Shown here piece by piece: positions 36,943-46,584 of a stretch of 64,000 bases of DNA. The notes below the pieces were generated by a model. The model was given only the letters and a program-made list of their open reading frames with translations. It had not been told where the DNA came from and ran no database searches. The stretch spans positions 1 through 64,000 of the forward strand of contig JAKSMG010000010.1 of assembly GCA_024400755.1 (NCBI GenBank). Reading direction: 5' to 3'. The stretch's first letter is position 1. The number at the start of each line of letters is the position of its first letter. The translations under genes and the position numbers were made by a program. The DNA is from Bacteroidales bacterium. Its GTDB lineage: Bacteria > Bacteroidota > Bacteroidia > Bacteroidales > WCHB1-69.

Positions 36943-38073
36943 TTAGAAGTGTAAGGACAGCCAATGAGAAAAGAAGATATCACTAACCCTATAATTTAAA
37001 TTGCCGTCATGTAAGGTTTTTGTCAGGACTTCTTTTTCGACCAAAATGGGAAGGAGGGATTGGATAGTTGATGCTGACGGAAGCGCATATTGCTGGATAA
37101 ACTTTCGGGATGTAGGTTGCTCAACTTCCCCCTCTTTTGCAACGGCTACGAGAAATCGCCACTGCTTGTCCGTAAGCATTTGGCGATATTGATTGAATAT
37201 GGTTGAGTCGGACTGGAGTATCAGTTGTGCTGATTCTTTAACCTGTTGAATATCAATAATATTATTTTCCAACTGAAAAACATAATGACAAAGTCGTTGA
37301 GTATAATAAGTGTGCCGCCTTGTCCATTCCAAGATATATTCAATGGCCTCGGGGGTAATAGTTCTATTGTCTGAAGCAAATTGTCTATTGATGAAATCCG
37401 AGTACGATTGCTCAGAAATTTTATCCAAGGCCAAAAATTCCGTGCTACGATAAAAAGGAGCACGCTCGTTAGCGAAAATATCGAGCATTAAATGTCGCTT
37501 GCTACCACAAAAAATAAAATTCACATTCGAAAGGGTTTGAATATGCGTGCGTAATAAAGCTTCCATATTTCCTTCAGGATAGTTGCGAATTTGCTGGAAC
37601 TCATCTATGGCTAACAATACCGGTTTTTCTACACTATTGAGAATGTCAAAAAGAGAATATAGCGTTTGTATTTTTTCAGGTTCATTCTGATAATTTATTT
37701 GAAATTGGGGCACTCCTGATAGAGCATCGTATGTCACCATTGGGCGCAGCGACTTGATGAATTTCAATAATTTCTCACCCAAAGATGAATTGTCAGGAAC
37801 AGCCCGTAAGATGTTTTCGGAAAGAACCTTAATAAAATCCGCCAGATTACAGGTTGAAAAAATGTCCACATAAATTGGCAAAATATCAATATTCAAATCC
37901 TTAACTTCATCAAAGAGTCGATGAATAAGTCCTGTTTTGCCCATTCTTCGTTCAGAAATGAGTGTGGTATCCACATTGGATGTGCTATGAGACAGCAATA
38001 TTTTAAGTTCTTGCTCTCAATCACAGAAGAACTCCTTTGATGTATAGGCTCTATAAATAAATGGATTACGCAT
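36943..38073 (-). pseudogene. Archaeal-type AAA ATPase interrupted by an in-frame TGA
   Basis: From the ATG at 38073 the frame reads MRNPFIYRAYTSKEFFCD, then TGA (38017-38019), then EQELKILLSHSTSN and on to the stop at 36943. The expected residue at the TGA is Arg (CGA to TGA). Downstream are the P-loop SERRMGKTGLI, the Walker B LLAIDE and a winged-helix-like C-terminus. This is the ATPase domain 2 class seen in many Bacteroidota, with unknown role. A shorter product could start at 37998 (351 aa) but would lack the conserved N-terminus. It could be a real pseudogene, a strain-specific mutation or a sequencing error. Confidence 0.78.
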
Positions 38074-38094
38074 AGTATAGTCATTTTATGGATG

Positions 38095-38102
38095 CAAAGA
38101 TA
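38095..38102 (-). promoter_or_regulatory. -7 promoter box TATCTTTG for the interrupted ATPase gene
   Basis: It is a perfect TAnnTTTG on the minus strand, 21 bp before the ATG at 38073. This supports 38073 as the original start. The -33 position falls inside the palindrome at 38108-38158. Confidence 0.65.
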
Positions 38103-38107
38103 CACAA

Positions 38108-38158
38108 ATTTTTAATTGTACGAAAATTTCGTAACGAAATTTTCGTACAATTAAAAAT
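38108..38158. repeat. 51-bp near-perfect palindrome over the ATPase promoter
   Basis: 25-bp arms (38108-38132 and 38134-38158) are exact reverse complements with one central base. The core is TTGTACGAAAATTTCGT. It covers the -33 position of the ATPase promoter and is not followed by a long T run on the minus strand. Confidence 0.85.
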
Positions 38159-38170
38159 AAGCCCAAACAT

Positions 38171-38236
38171 CCCTCTTTCTCCACTACCCGTTTCATCTCC
38201 CACACCCCGCACAGCAAGAAGCTGTGGACGGGAATG
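38171..38236. repeat. Short element copy C
   Basis: It matches copies A and B with CCGTTTCATCTCCCACACCCCGC. Copy C lies about 100 bp upstream of the interrupted ATPase gene. Confidence 0.62.
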
Positions 38237-38357
38237 GAACAGACGCAGGCGCAGAAGGGGAAGGTGTAAAATGTAGATAGATTTTCGACAATATGCCAGA
38301 CACACCATTCGTAGAGACGATATATTGGAAATGTCAGGAGTTCAGATATAAAAACAC

Positions 38358-38392
38358 AAAAAGAGGGTGACTGTTACATCACCCTCTTTTTT
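38358..38392. terminator. Terminator of the tuf-tRNA-Trp transcript
   Basis: Stem AGAGGGTGA (38362-38370) with TCACCCTCT (38379-38387), with an A run on one side and a T run on the other, so it works in both directions. It lies directly after tRNA-Trp. Confidence 0.82.
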
Positions 38393-38394
38393 TA

Positions 38395-38468
38395 TGGCAG
38401 GAGAGGAAAGAATCGAACTCTCACTGATGGTTTTGGAGACCACTGTTCTACCATTAAACTACTCTCCT
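38395..38468 (-). tRNA. tRNA-Trp (anticodon CCA)
   Basis: It is 74 bases including an encoded CCA end. The cloverleaf is complete: acceptor AGGAGAG/CTCTCCT, anticodon loop CTCCAAA, and a T arm with TTCGATT. It follows tuf, as in other Bacteroidota. Confidence 0.93.
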
Positions 38469-38518
38469 AAATCAAAGGGCTGAAGAATCAGCCCTTTGGA
38501 CAATATGCTAATTTAGAA

Positions 38519-39706
38519 TTAGTCTAAGATATCAGTTACCTGACCAGCACCAACGGTTCTACCACCTTCACGGATAGCGAAGTGTAAACCTTTGTTGATA
38601 GCGATTTCTGATAACAACTTAACAGTGATAGTCAAGTTATCGCCAGGCATTACCATTTCTACGCCTTCTGGAAGAGAGATTTCACCAGTAACGTCCGTAG
38701 TACGGAAATAGAACTGAGGACGATAGTTGTTGTGGAATGGAGTGTGACGACCACCTTCTTCTTTCTTCAAGATATAAACTTCAGCCTTGAATTCTTTGTG
38801 AGGTTTAATTGAACCTGGTTTTGCGATTACCATACCACGACGGATTTGGTCTTTATCGATACCACGGAGTAACAAACCAACGTTATCGCCAGCTTCACCT
38901 TCGTCCAAAATCTTACGGAACATTTCAACACCTGTAACAACTGATTTCAGTTTTTCAGCACCCATACCGATGATATCAACCGGGTCACTAGTGTGAACGA
39001 TACCAGTTTCAATTCTACCAGTAGCAACGGTACCACGACCGGTGATTGAGAATACGTCTTCGATTGGCATCAAGAAATCTTTATCTTTGTCACGTCCTGG
39101 AAGTGGAATCCAAGAGTCAACTGCATCCATGAGTTCCATGATTTTGTCAACCCACTTAGGTTCGTTGTTCAAACCACCAAGAGCTGAACCGCGGATGATA
39201 GGAGTATCATCACCTTCGAAACCGTAGAAGCTCAATAATTCACGGATTTCCATTTCAACGAGGTCGAGCAATTCTGGGTCATCAACCATATCAACCTTGT
39301 TCATGAAAACAACCATTCTTGGAACACCTACTTGCTTAGCCAAAAGGATGTGTTCACGAGTCTGAGGCATAGGACCATCAGTTGAAGCAACAACCAAGAT
39401 AGCACCATCCATCTGAGCAGCACCTGTTACCATGTTTTTAATGTAGTCAGCGTGGCCCGGGCAGTCAACGTGTGCATAGTGACGATTAGCAGTTTGGTAT
39501 TCAACGTGTGAAGTATTGATAGTGATACCACGTTCCTTTTCTTCTGGAGCATTATCGATAGAATCGAAGCTTCTTAATTCTGACAAACCTTTTGCTGCCA
39601 ATACTGTAGTGATAGCTGCAGTCAAAGTGGTTTTACCGTGGTCAATGTGACCAATTGTACCAACGTTTACGTGTGGTTTCGAACGATCAAATTTTTCTTT
39701 TGCCAT
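38519..39706 (-). CDS. tuf: Elongation factor Tu
   Basis: The protein has 395 residues and standard length. The G1 motif [10 protein letters not shown] (about 18-27), DCPGHADY and NKVDMVD are present, then the two beta-barrel domains. EF-Tu brings aminoacyl-tRNA to the ribosome. It lies between tRNA-Thr (upstream) and tRNA-Trp (downstream). The secE-nusG-rplK genes that usually follow are absent. Confidence 0.99.
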   Translation of the reverse strand: MAKEKFDRSKPHVNVGTIGHIDHGKTTLTAAITTVLAAKGLSELRSFDSIDNAPEEKERGITINTSHVEYQTANRHYAHVDCPGHADYIKNMVTGAAQMDGAILVVASTDGPMPQTREHILLAKQVGVPRMVVFMNKVDMVDDPELLDLVEMEIRELLSFYGFEGDDTPIIRGSALGGLNNEPKWVDKIMELMDAVDSWIPLPGRDKDKDFLMPIEDVFSITGRGTVATGRIETGIVHTSDPVDIIGMGAEKLKSVVTGVEMFRKILDEGEAGDNVGLLLRGIDKDQIRRGMVIAKPGSIKPHKEFKAEVYILKKEEGGRHTPFHNNYRPQFYFRTTDVTGEISLPEGVEMVMPGDNLTITVKLLSEIAINKGLHFAIREGGRTVGAGQVTDILD

Positions 39707-39766
39707 TTTCTTATAAATTAAGGTTTTTAATAAATTATTTTTGCTTAAGAATATTCATAAAAAAAG

Positions 39767-39838
<72 letters not shown>

Positions 39839-39887
39839 TTATTCTATCAAGTGAAAGAACGTTGTCAAAATTTTCATTTTGAGTTTG

Positions 39888-39895
39888 CAAAAATA
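39888..39895 (-). promoter_or_regulatory. -7 promoter box TATTTTTG for tRNA-Thr-tuf
   Basis: It is a TAnnTTTG match on the minus strand, 49 bp before tRNA-Thr. Confidence 0.6.
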
Positions 39896-39949
39896 CATCT
39901 TTTTTTTTACTCTGCAACACTAAAAATGATTTTTTTGCCTTTTTTCTGT

Positions 39950-40831
39950 TCACATTTTTTCAACTTGTTGATTTTTAAGATTTTGCATACATATCAAAAG
40001 ACTATCATCCCACTGGGGAATCTGTATGTCCAAATCGCGTTCTATATCGGTCAAGTCGAAGGCAGAGTGTGCCGGACGCGGTGCTATCGCATTGTATTCC
40101 AACGTACTAACGGGCAAAACACGACAGGTCAACCCCGCATTGGCCATAATCTGTCGGGCAAAATCATTCCAGGAAATCACCCCCCTATTGGCAAAGTGGT
40201 AAATCTTCAAACCTTTAAAGTCATTGCATTTTGTGACGATATTAAGGATGGCTCTTGCCAAATCGCGTGCATACGTGGGACCGCCAAACTGATCATTCAC
40301 CACTCGAATTTCCTCTTTTTCCTTTCCCAGTTTCAGCATCGTCTTGACGAAATTTCCGCCATATTCCGAATACAGCCAAGAAGTTCTAATAATAACACCA
40401 TCGCATTTTGACTGTGCCATCGCCACTTCGCCCTCCCACTTTGATTTACCGTAAACAGATTGCGGATTCACCTTATCGGTAACCTTGTGTGGAACATCTT
40501 CCTGACCGTCAAACACATAATCCGTGGAAATATGGACCAAGAAACAATGATGTTTGGCTGCCACCTGAGCCAGGTTTCGAGTAGCATCACGATTGATGAG
40601 ATAGCATTTTTCGACATCGTTTTCCGCCTTATCCACCGCCGTATATCCCGCCGCATTGATAATAACCCGAATTTGATGATCGGTAACAAATTGCTCAATC
40701 TGGGCTTCATTCGTGATATCCAACTCCGCCACATCCGTATAATAATACTTTCTTGAAGAGTCCTCCCTGGTCAAATCACGCAAACAATTTCCCAATTGTC
40801 CGTTGGCACCCGTAATCAAAATATTGCTCAT
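39950..40831 (-). CDS. rfbD: dTDP-4-dehydrorhamnose reductase
   Basis: The protein has 293 residues of the short-chain dehydrogenase type. The nucleotide-binding GANGQLG is at 8-14 and the catalytic YGKSK is near 128. It reduces dTDP-4-keto-rhamnose to dTDP-L-rhamnose, the last step of the pathway. rfbB (the dehydratase) lies 17 kb away and rfbA/rfbC are not in the window. Confidence 0.95.
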   Translation of the reverse strand: MSNILITGANGQLGNCLRDLTREDSSRKYYYTDVAELDITNEAQIEQFVTDHQIRVIINAAGYTAVDKAENDVEKCYLINRDATRNLAQVAAKHHCFLVHISTDYVFDGQEDVPHKVTDKVNPQSVYGKSKWEGEVAMAQSKCDGVIIRTSWLYSEYGGNFVKTMLKLGKEKEEIRVVNDQFGGPTYARDLARAILNIVTKCNDFKGLKIYHFANRGVISWNDFARQIMANAGLTCRVLPVSTLEYNAIAPRPAHSAFDLTDIERDLDIQIPQWDDSLLICMQNLKNQQVEKM

Positions 40832-40851
40832 AATTATTATATTTCTCGTTG

Positions 40852-40859
40852 CAAAAGTA
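40852..40859 (-). promoter_or_regulatory. -7 promoter box TACTTTTG for rfbD
   Basis: It is a TAnnTTTG match on the minus strand, 20 bp before the ATG of rfbD. Confidence 0.6.
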
Positions 40860-40917
40860 CAAAAATATTCAACATTTCCGTTATTTTAATCTTCATTGAC
40901 CATTTGATTTTTTTTCT

Positions 40918-41138
40918 GGATTATCTCGTTTAATCTTGTTGAGATTCCGATGTTCCCTCTTTACGTCGGAAACATCGGAATGGCGACATACCTTGTGAGC
41001 GTGATGGCCGGCGGCGCAAAATAGGAGTTTAATGTACGTGTGGGATGCCGCCGCCACTTCTTGCCTAATGACTCATCGCCATTCCGCCGATGCGTAGCAA
41101 AGGCGGAATCTCATTACAAGACAAAAAGGAAAATTCCG
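40918..41138 (-). repeat. Structured interspersed element, copy 1 (MITE-like)
   Basis: About 221 bp in a gene-free gap. Read on the minus strand it matches 54190-54356, with CGGAATTTTCC-like ends. It contains three hairpins: 41091-41098/41102-41109, 41010-41015/41047-41052, and 40944-40954/40971-40981 (the last is lacking in copy 2). It encodes no protein and accounts for most of the 391-bp gap between rfbD and the gene at 41223. Confidence 0.75.
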
Positions 41139-41197
41139 ATTTTTTTCAGTTTAATTTATTAATGTTGTTATTTACTAATGTATAACTTAAAATTTTG

Positions 41198-41205
41198 TAT
41201 CTTTG
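41198..41205 (+). promoter_or_regulatory. -7 promoter box TATCTTTG
   Basis: It is a perfect TAnnTTTG, 17 bp upstream of the ATG at 41223. It excludes the in-frame ATG at 41178. Confidence 0.65.
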
Positions 41206-41222
41206 CCGCAAATTCAACTATC

Positions 41223-41621
41223 ATGAAAGTTAGCGGAAAAAAAATTCACGTTCAAGCCAAAGACAATGAAATCTTTGCGAAATTATGCAATTGCAACAAT
41301 TTCGGAAAATTCCTTCCCGAACAGATCAAGGACTGGGAATCCACCGAAGACTATTGCCAGTTTTCAATTCCAGGAATTGCGTCCCTTAGACTAAACATCG
41401 AGGAAAAAGTGGAATTTTCGAAAGTCGTCTTTGCCGCTTCCAACGACAAGCATATTCCCGTCAACATCACACTCAATTTAGCAGGTCAGGAGGCCGGAAC
41501 CGACATCAACGCCGAAATTGAAGCGGAAGTCCCCGCCTTTTTAAGCGGAATGGTACAAAAACCACTGCAAAACTTAGTCGATATGATTGCCGACAGAATA
41601 AAGAACGACTCCGAAAAATAA
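41223..41621 (+). CDS. Small SRPBCC-like protein of unknown function
   Basis: The protein has 132 residues. It is a single soluble domain of beta strands with a long C-terminal helix (GMVQKPLQNLVDMIADRIKN), the pattern of the SRPBCC/START-like fold. It has no signal peptide. lptB follows by 6 bp. A lipid-binding role tied to LptB is tempting but unproven. Confidence 0.7.
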   Translation: MKVSGKKIHVQAKDNEIFAKLCNCNNFGKFLPEQIKDWESTEDYCQFSIPGIASLRLNIEEKVEFSKVVFAASNDKHIPVNITLNLAGQEAGTDINAEIEAEVPAFLSGMVQKPLQNLVDMIADRIKNDSEK

Positions 41622-41627
41622 GTTTTT

Positions 41628-42359
41628 ATGATTAGCAAGATTCGTACAGAAGGTTTAGTTAAACAATATAAGCACCGCCGTGTGGTCAATAATGTTTCCA
41701 TTGAGGTCAACCAAGGTGAAATCGTTGGGTTGTTGGGACCGAATGGTGCTGGAAAGACGACTTCTTTCTATATGATTGTCGGGTTGATACAGCCCTTGGA
41801 AGGCAAGATTTTCCTCAACGACGAAGACATAACCGGAATGGCGATGTACAAAAGGGCCCAAATGGGCATTGCCTATCTTCCGCAAGAAGCGTCGGTTTTC
41901 CGGAACTTGAGCGTAGAAGACAACATCATGGCCATTCTTCAATTCACCGACTTAACAAAAGCCCAGCAAAAAGAGCGGCTGGAAGAATTGATTTCCGAGT
42001 TCAACATTCAAAAAGTACGCAAAAACAAAGGAAGCAACCTTTCCGGTGGGGAACGCCGCCGCTGCGAAATTGCCCGCTGCCTGGCATCCAACCCCAAGTT
42101 CATTCTTTTGGATGAACCGTTTGCCGGCGTAGATCCTATTGCCGTGGAAGACATCCAAACCATTGTGGCCAAACTGAAAGACAAGAACATAGGTATCCTC
42201 ATCACCGACCACAACGTTCACGAAACCTTGTCCATCACCGACCGTGCCTATCTGCTTTTTGAAGGAAGCGTGCTGAAATCAGGCACCGCAGAAGAATTGG
42301 CTGCCGACCCGCAAGTTCGAAAAGTATATCTTGGAAGCAATTTTGAATTAAGAAAATAA
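41628..42359 (+). CDS. lptB: LPS export ABC transporter ATPase LptB
   Basis: The protein has 243 residues. The Walker A is GPNGAGKTT (about 37-45), the signature LSGGE follows, and the Walker B is FILLDEP. Its length and order fit LptB, the ATPase that powers lipopolysaccharide extraction from the inner membrane. LptF/G/C are not nearby. Confidence 0.93.
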   Translation: MISKIRTEGLVKQYKHRRVVNNVSIEVNQGEIVGLLGPNGAGKTTSFYMIVGLIQPLEGKIFLNDEDITGMAMYKRAQMGIAYLPQEASVFRNLSVEDNIMAILQFTDLTKAQQKERLEELISEFNIQKVRKNKGSNLSGGERRRCEIARCLASNPKFILLDEPFAGVDPIAVEDIQTIVAKLKDKNIGILITDHNVHETLSITDRAYLLFEGSVLKSGTAEELAADPQVRKVYLGSNFELRK

Positions 42360-42403
42360 ATTAATAAAGTCCCGTCTGACTTTTCCCTTATAAACCATCA
42401 TTT

Positions 42404-43657
42404 ATGCGATACAAACCATTAAATCAGGAATTTTACATTAGAAACAGACAAAATCTCGTTCAAGAAATTGAAAAAGACTCCGTGGTCATCGTGACTTCCA
42501 ACGACGAATATCCTCGTTGCGGCGACACCACCCACCCTTTCCGTCAGAACTCCGACCTGCTGTACCTATGCGGCATCGATCAGGAAGAAACCTGTCTGGC
42601 ACTGGCACCGTGGCATCCCAACAAGGATTATCGTGAAGTGTTGTTCATCAAAAATCCAAGTCCTGAAATGATCACCTGGTTTGGACATCGCCTCAGCAAA
42701 GAACAGGCCTCCGCCATTTCGGGCATTCAGACCGTTGTCTTTGTTGAAGAAATGGATTCGGTTTTGAACAATATCCTCTTCCATTCGCAACACGTCTATC
42801 TTCATTTGCCGGAAAGTTCCCGTTCAAAAAACGACTTTCCCACCCGTGAAGTGCGCTTGGCAGAACAACTGAAAAAGGACTACCCGCTTCACAGTTACCA
42901 CCGTTTGGCTCCCATCCTGAATCCTTTGCGTGCCGTCAAACACCCAGAAGAACTGGAAGCTCTCAAAAAGGCCTGCGACATTACGGCCAAGGCATTCCGC
43001 AGAGCCAAGGCAGCCGTCAAACCGGGAATGTACGAGTATGAAATCGAAGCCGAACTCATTTACGAAATGATGAAAAACGGTGCGTCTGGCCACTCGTTTG
43101 CACCTATTTGCGCTTCCGGTGCCGACACCTGCATTCTTCACTACATTAAAAACGACAAAATGATGCAGGACGGCGATTTACTGTTGATGGATTTTGGTGC
43201 AGAATATGCCAACTATGCTGGAGATTGCAGCCGTACCATTCCTGTCAACGGACATTTTACCCCACGCCAACAAGCAGTATATGACGCCGTTCTTTCTATT
43301 TATAAAGATACCATTCCTAAATTCAAACCAGGAATGACCATCCACAAAATCAATGATTTTGTATTTAAAAGAATGGATGAAGAACTGATTAAATTAGGAC
43401 TTTATACTGCCGAAGACGTGAAAAAGCAGGATCCTGCAAGGCCCTTGTTCAAGAAATATTATATGCACAACACCAGCCACTTTATCGGATTGGACGTACA
43501 CGACGTTGGTGAACGCGACTGGGTTTTCCAACCGGGAATGGTTCTGAGTTGCGAACCCGGCATCTATATTGCCGAGGAAGGCATTGGCGTACGCATTGAA
43601 ACCGACGTGGTAGTGGCTGAAAATCCTATCGACTTGTTTGAAGGATTAGACCTGTAA
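42404..43657 (+). CDS. Xaa-Pro aminopeptidase (M24B family)
   Basis: The protein has 417 residues. An N-terminal AMP_N domain (about 1-160) is followed by the pita-bread fold with the metal ligands in MDFGAEYANYAGDCSRT, the His in HNTSHFIGLDVHD, and Glu in CEPGIYI and GVRIETD. It removes N-terminal residues before proline. The converging DUF4292 gene ends 9 bp away. Confidence 0.92.
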   Translation: MRYKPLNQEFYIRNRQNLVQEIEKDSVVIVTSNDEYPRCGDTTHPFRQNSDLLYLCGIDQEETCLALAPWHPNKDYREVLFIKNPSPEMITWFGHRLSKEQASAISGIQTVVFVEEMDSVLNNILFHSQHVYLHLPESSRSKNDFPTREVRLAEQLKKDYPLHSYHRLAPILNPLRAVKHPEELEALKKACDITAKAFRRAKAAVKPGMYEYEIEAELIYEMMKNGASGHSFAPICASGADTCILHYIKNDKMMQDGDLLLMDFGAEYANYAGDCSRTIPVNGHFTPRQQAVYDAVLSIYKDTIPKFKPGMTIHKINDFVFKRMDEELIKLGLYTAEDVKKQDPARPLFKKYYMHNTSHFIGLDVHDVGERDWVFQPGMVLSCEPGIYIAEEGIGVRIETDVVVAENPIDLFEGLDL

Positions 43658-43666
43658 TAATATTTA

Positions 43667-44329
43667 CTATAATTTCATTGCCTTGGCATTGGTAGGAATC
43701 TTGATTCCCGTCGAGCCAGGCACATTGAATTTCAGATTCGTAACGGTGGCATCCACTTTCCGAGTACCATTATTCATACTTATTCTAAACTTATCGAAAA
43801 ACGGAATGTCTATAGAAGGGAAAAGGCAGCCGTTATATTCCACCTCAATACCTGTAAAGGCTTTGAGCAATTCCTTATTGCCATTAAACAATGCCTGCAA
43901 GGCATAAAAATCGGCCTTGGCCTTCAAATATTTCTCGACGAAGGCATAATCTCCATCATAATACTCATTGGACATTTTATTTACGAAAGTTACTTTCTGG
44001 GGAGTAGCGACCAAACGAGCCAATTCTATCCCCATTAAATTAATATTCAGATAAATAATACTATCAATACGATTAACGAAAACATAATTGCATTGATATT
44101 TTTTCCCGTCAAACTGAATATTGGCCGCTCCGCGATAACTCACCCAACGATAAGCGCTATAAAGATTTTTCGCCACAGGTTTCTTGGTGGTTTTATTGGG
44201 CTTCGCGGTCGCTTGGAATTGTTCAATCTTTGATTTTGGCGTAGATTTTGGCAACTTCTTGGCCGTTTTGCAGCCAACGAAGCTCAACATCACCAACAAG
44301 GCCAAAGCGATAAAAAAAGTTTTTTTCAT
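43667..44329 (-). CDS. DUF4292 lipoprotein
   Basis: The protein has 220 residues from the ATG at 44329. The lipobox is FVG-C. The mature part is a beta-rich DUF4292 domain, as found in LolA/LolB-like folds of Bacteroidota, where lipid or lipoprotein handling has been suggested. An upstream in-frame TTG at 44356 would hide the signal peptide. Confidence 0.8.
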   Translation of the reverse strand: MKKTFFIALALLVMLSFVGCKTAKKLPKSTPKSKIEQFQATAKPNKTTKKPVAKNLYSAYRWVSYRGAANIQFDGKKYQCNYVFVNRIDSIIYLNINLMGIELARLVATPQKVTFVNKMSNEYYDGDYAFVEKYLKAKADFYALQALFNGNKELLKAFTGIEVEYNGCLFPSIDIPFFDKFRISMNNGTRKVDATVTNLKFNVPGSTGIKIPTNAKAMKL

Positions 44330-44377
44330 AATGATATCTTTTATGAAATATAACAATGAAAAAACACAATTATTGTC

Positions 44378-45136
44378 TTAAACAGAAAAATTCAACTGAT
44401 ACATCATAATGGCCGCCGCAATAGACGCATTCAAGGACTCTGCCTTATCGGCACCTTTGACTGGGCTGTCTATCAAAATTTTATCCGTCACCTTGGCGGC
44501 AAGGTTTTCGGAGATGCCGTTGGCCTCGTTGCCGATGACGATCACGTCTGAAGGACGAAACTGGACTTGCTGAATTGGCGTTCCTGACAAAAACGTTCCC
44601 AAGATTCTCCGATGTTGCAGATGCCTGTCTATCAACTTCTCCAAATCGGTATAGCAGACTACCACACGCGTAAAAGAACCCATCGTAGCTTGAATAACCT
44701 TAGGATTAAACACCTCCACCGTATTTTCGGAACAGGCAATTTGGCGGATTCCGAACCAGTCGGCGGTACGGATAATGGTTCCCATATTTCCCGGATCGCG
44801 TAAGTCGTCCAACATCAACAAGGGTTGGTCAAAATCCAGAATCTCAGCATCGGTACTGGGCATTTGGGCCACTGCCATAACGGGTTGTGGATTTTTCCAA
44901 GCACTAAGTCGCTCCATTTCGGAAGGCGTAACCAGCGTAATGGAAATTTCGGGAGATAAATCGTTGCCATATTTTGACAACCAGTCTTCCGTAGCCAAAA
45001 TTTCAACAACGCCCATAGGTGAACGCAGTAAATCGCCCACAGACTTGATACCTTCCACCAAAAACAATCCGCTTGCATCTCTGAATTTTTTCTGATGCAA
45101 GCGGGTTATAGATGATATTTTATTTTTTCCAATCAT
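44378..45136 (-). CDS. TrmH/SpoU-family RNA 2'-O-methyltransferase
   Basis: The protein has 252 residues. A short N-terminal substrate-binding domain (about 1-90) is followed by the knotted SPOUT fold with motifs DDLRDPGNMGTIIRTADWFG, GNEANGIS and PVKGADKAESLNASIAAAI. It should methylate a ribose in rRNA or tRNA; the exact site is unknown. Confidence 0.92.
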   Translation of the reverse strand: MIGKNKISSITRLHQKKFRDASGLFLVEGIKSVGDLLRSPMGVVEILATEDWLSKYGNDLSPEISITLVTPSEMERLSAWKNPQPVMAVAQMPSTDAEILDFDQPLLMLDDLRDPGNMGTIIRTADWFGIRQIACSENTVEVFNPKVIQATMGSFTRVVVCYTDLEKLIDRHLQHRRILGTFLSGTPIQQVQFRPSDVIVIGNEANGISENLAAKVTDKILIDSPVKGADKAESLNASIAAAIMMYQLNFSV

Positions 45137-45157
45137 AAACTTATTGATTGGGAATGA

Positions 45158-46555
45158 TTAGAATTCAGCGTTTTGAGGAGTTCTCGGGAAAGGAATGACG
45201 TCACGAATATTGGTCATACCCGTCACAAAGAGCAGCAATCTTTCGAAGCCCAAGCCGAAGCCAGAGTGAGGAGCGGAACCGAATTTACGGGTTTCGAAAT
45301 ACCACCAGTATTGTTCTTCCGTCATATTCAATTCTTGAACACGATGAAGCAGTTTTTGATAATCGGCTTCACGTTCAGAACCACCGATAATTTCGCCGAT
45401 GGTCGGGAACAACACATCCATTGCGCGAACCGTCTTGCCGTCATCATTTTGCTTCATATAGAAGGCCTTGATATCCTTAGGATAATCGGTCAAAATAACA
45501 GGACGTTTGAAATGGCTTTCCACCAAATAGCGTTCGTGTTCCGACTGCAAATCGATACCCCAGGAAACAGGATAATCGAATTTCTTATCTGCTTTCAACA
45601 AGATATCAATAGCGGAAGTATAGTCGAGGCGGACAAATGCGTCTTTCAAGACAAATTCAAGTCTTTCGATCAGCGTTTTGTCAAACATATCGTTCAGGAA
45701 CTTCAGGTCATCCATATTGTTATCCAGAGCATATTTTACCAAATACTTGATAAAATCTTCAGCCAAATCCATATTGTCCGTAATGTCATTGAAAGCGACT
45801 TCCGGTTCTACCATCCAGAATTCTGCCAAGTGACGAGGGGTATTGCTATTTTCGGCACGGAAAGTAGGTCCAAAAGTATAGATGGAGCCCAAAGACAAAG
45901 CACCGAGTTCACCTTCCAGCTGACCGGAAACCGTAAGGTTGGTACGTTTTCCAAAGAAATCCTTTTTATAATCAACCTTACCATCTTCTGTACGAGGAAT
46001 ATTATTCAGGTCGAAAGTGGTCACATTGAACATTTCGCCGGCACCTTCCGCATCGGAAGCAGTAATCAACGGAGTATGAAGATAGAAGAAACCCCTATCA
46101 TTGAAATATTTATGAATAGCAAAAGCCATAGCGTGACGCAGACGAAGCACGCAACCGAAGTAATTGGTACGGGGACGGAGGTGTGCGATTTCACGCAAGA
46201 ATTCCATACTATGGCCTTTTTTCTGCAAAGGATAGATTTCTGGATCCGCAGAACCATAGACTTCGATTTTATCGGCTTGGATTTCGACGCTTTGTCCCTT
46301 ACCTTGAGATTCGACGAGCGTACCTTCCACGCATAAGCAAGAACCCGTGGTGACGAGTTTAAGCAGGGCTTCGTCAAATTTGGCCACATCGACAACAACC
46401 TGGATGCTGCTTACGATAGAACCGTCGTTGATAGCGATAAAGGCCACACTATTATTGCCTCTTTTCGTCCTTACCCAACCCTTAACGCAAACTTTATTAC
46501 CTAATCCCACGACTTCGGGATGCTTAACCAACTCTATAACTTTACTACGTTTCAT
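45158..46555 (-). CDS. asnS: Asparaginyl-tRNA synthetase
   Basis: The protein has 465 residues from the ATG at 46555 (an upstream in-frame ATG at 46576 is less likely). The N-terminal OB fold contains [16 protein letters not shown], followed by the class II core with motif 2 ([15 protein letters not shown]) and motif 3 ([10 protein letters not shown]). It charges tRNA-Asn. It begins 30 bp after the rpoD stop. Confidence 0.97.
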   Translation of the reverse strand: MKRSKVIELVKHPEVVGLGNKVCVKGWVRTKRGNNSVAFIAINDGSIVSSIQVVVDVAKFDEALLKLVTTGSCLCVEGTLVESQGKGQSVEIQADKIEVYGSADPEIYPLQKKGHSMEFLREIAHLRPRTNYFGCVLRLRHAMAFAIHKYFNDRGFFYLHTPLITASDAEGAGEMFNVTTFDLNNIPRTEDGKVDYKKDFFGKRTNLTVSGQLEGELGALSLGSIYTFGPTFRAENSNTPRHLAEFWMVEPEVAFNDITDNMDLAEDFIKYLVKYALDNNMDDLKFLNDMFDKTLIERLEFVLKDAFVRLDYTSAIDILLKADKKFDYPVSWGIDLQSEHERYLVESHFKRPVILTDYPKDIKAFYMKQNDDGKTVRAMDVLFPTIGEIIGGSEREADYQKLLHRVQELNMTEEQYWWYFETRKFGSAPHSGFGLGFERLLLFVTGMTNIRDVIPFPRTPQNAEF

Positions 46556-46584
46556 AATTATATCTTTTGAAATCAAACGTTTTT

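Noticed and set aside
38108-38158. The long palindrome as a simple terminator
   Set aside because: It lies directly upstream of a promoter, has no T run matching a transcript end, and no gene ends into it from the left.
36625-38394. Integrated prophage or conjugative element
   Set aside because: No integrase, transposase, capsid, tra or mob genes are visible; only ATPase remnants, Fic and repeats.
45173-46336. Long plus-strand open frame opposite asnS
   Set aside because: It is the mirror of a conserved class II synthetase and has no family motifs or promoter.
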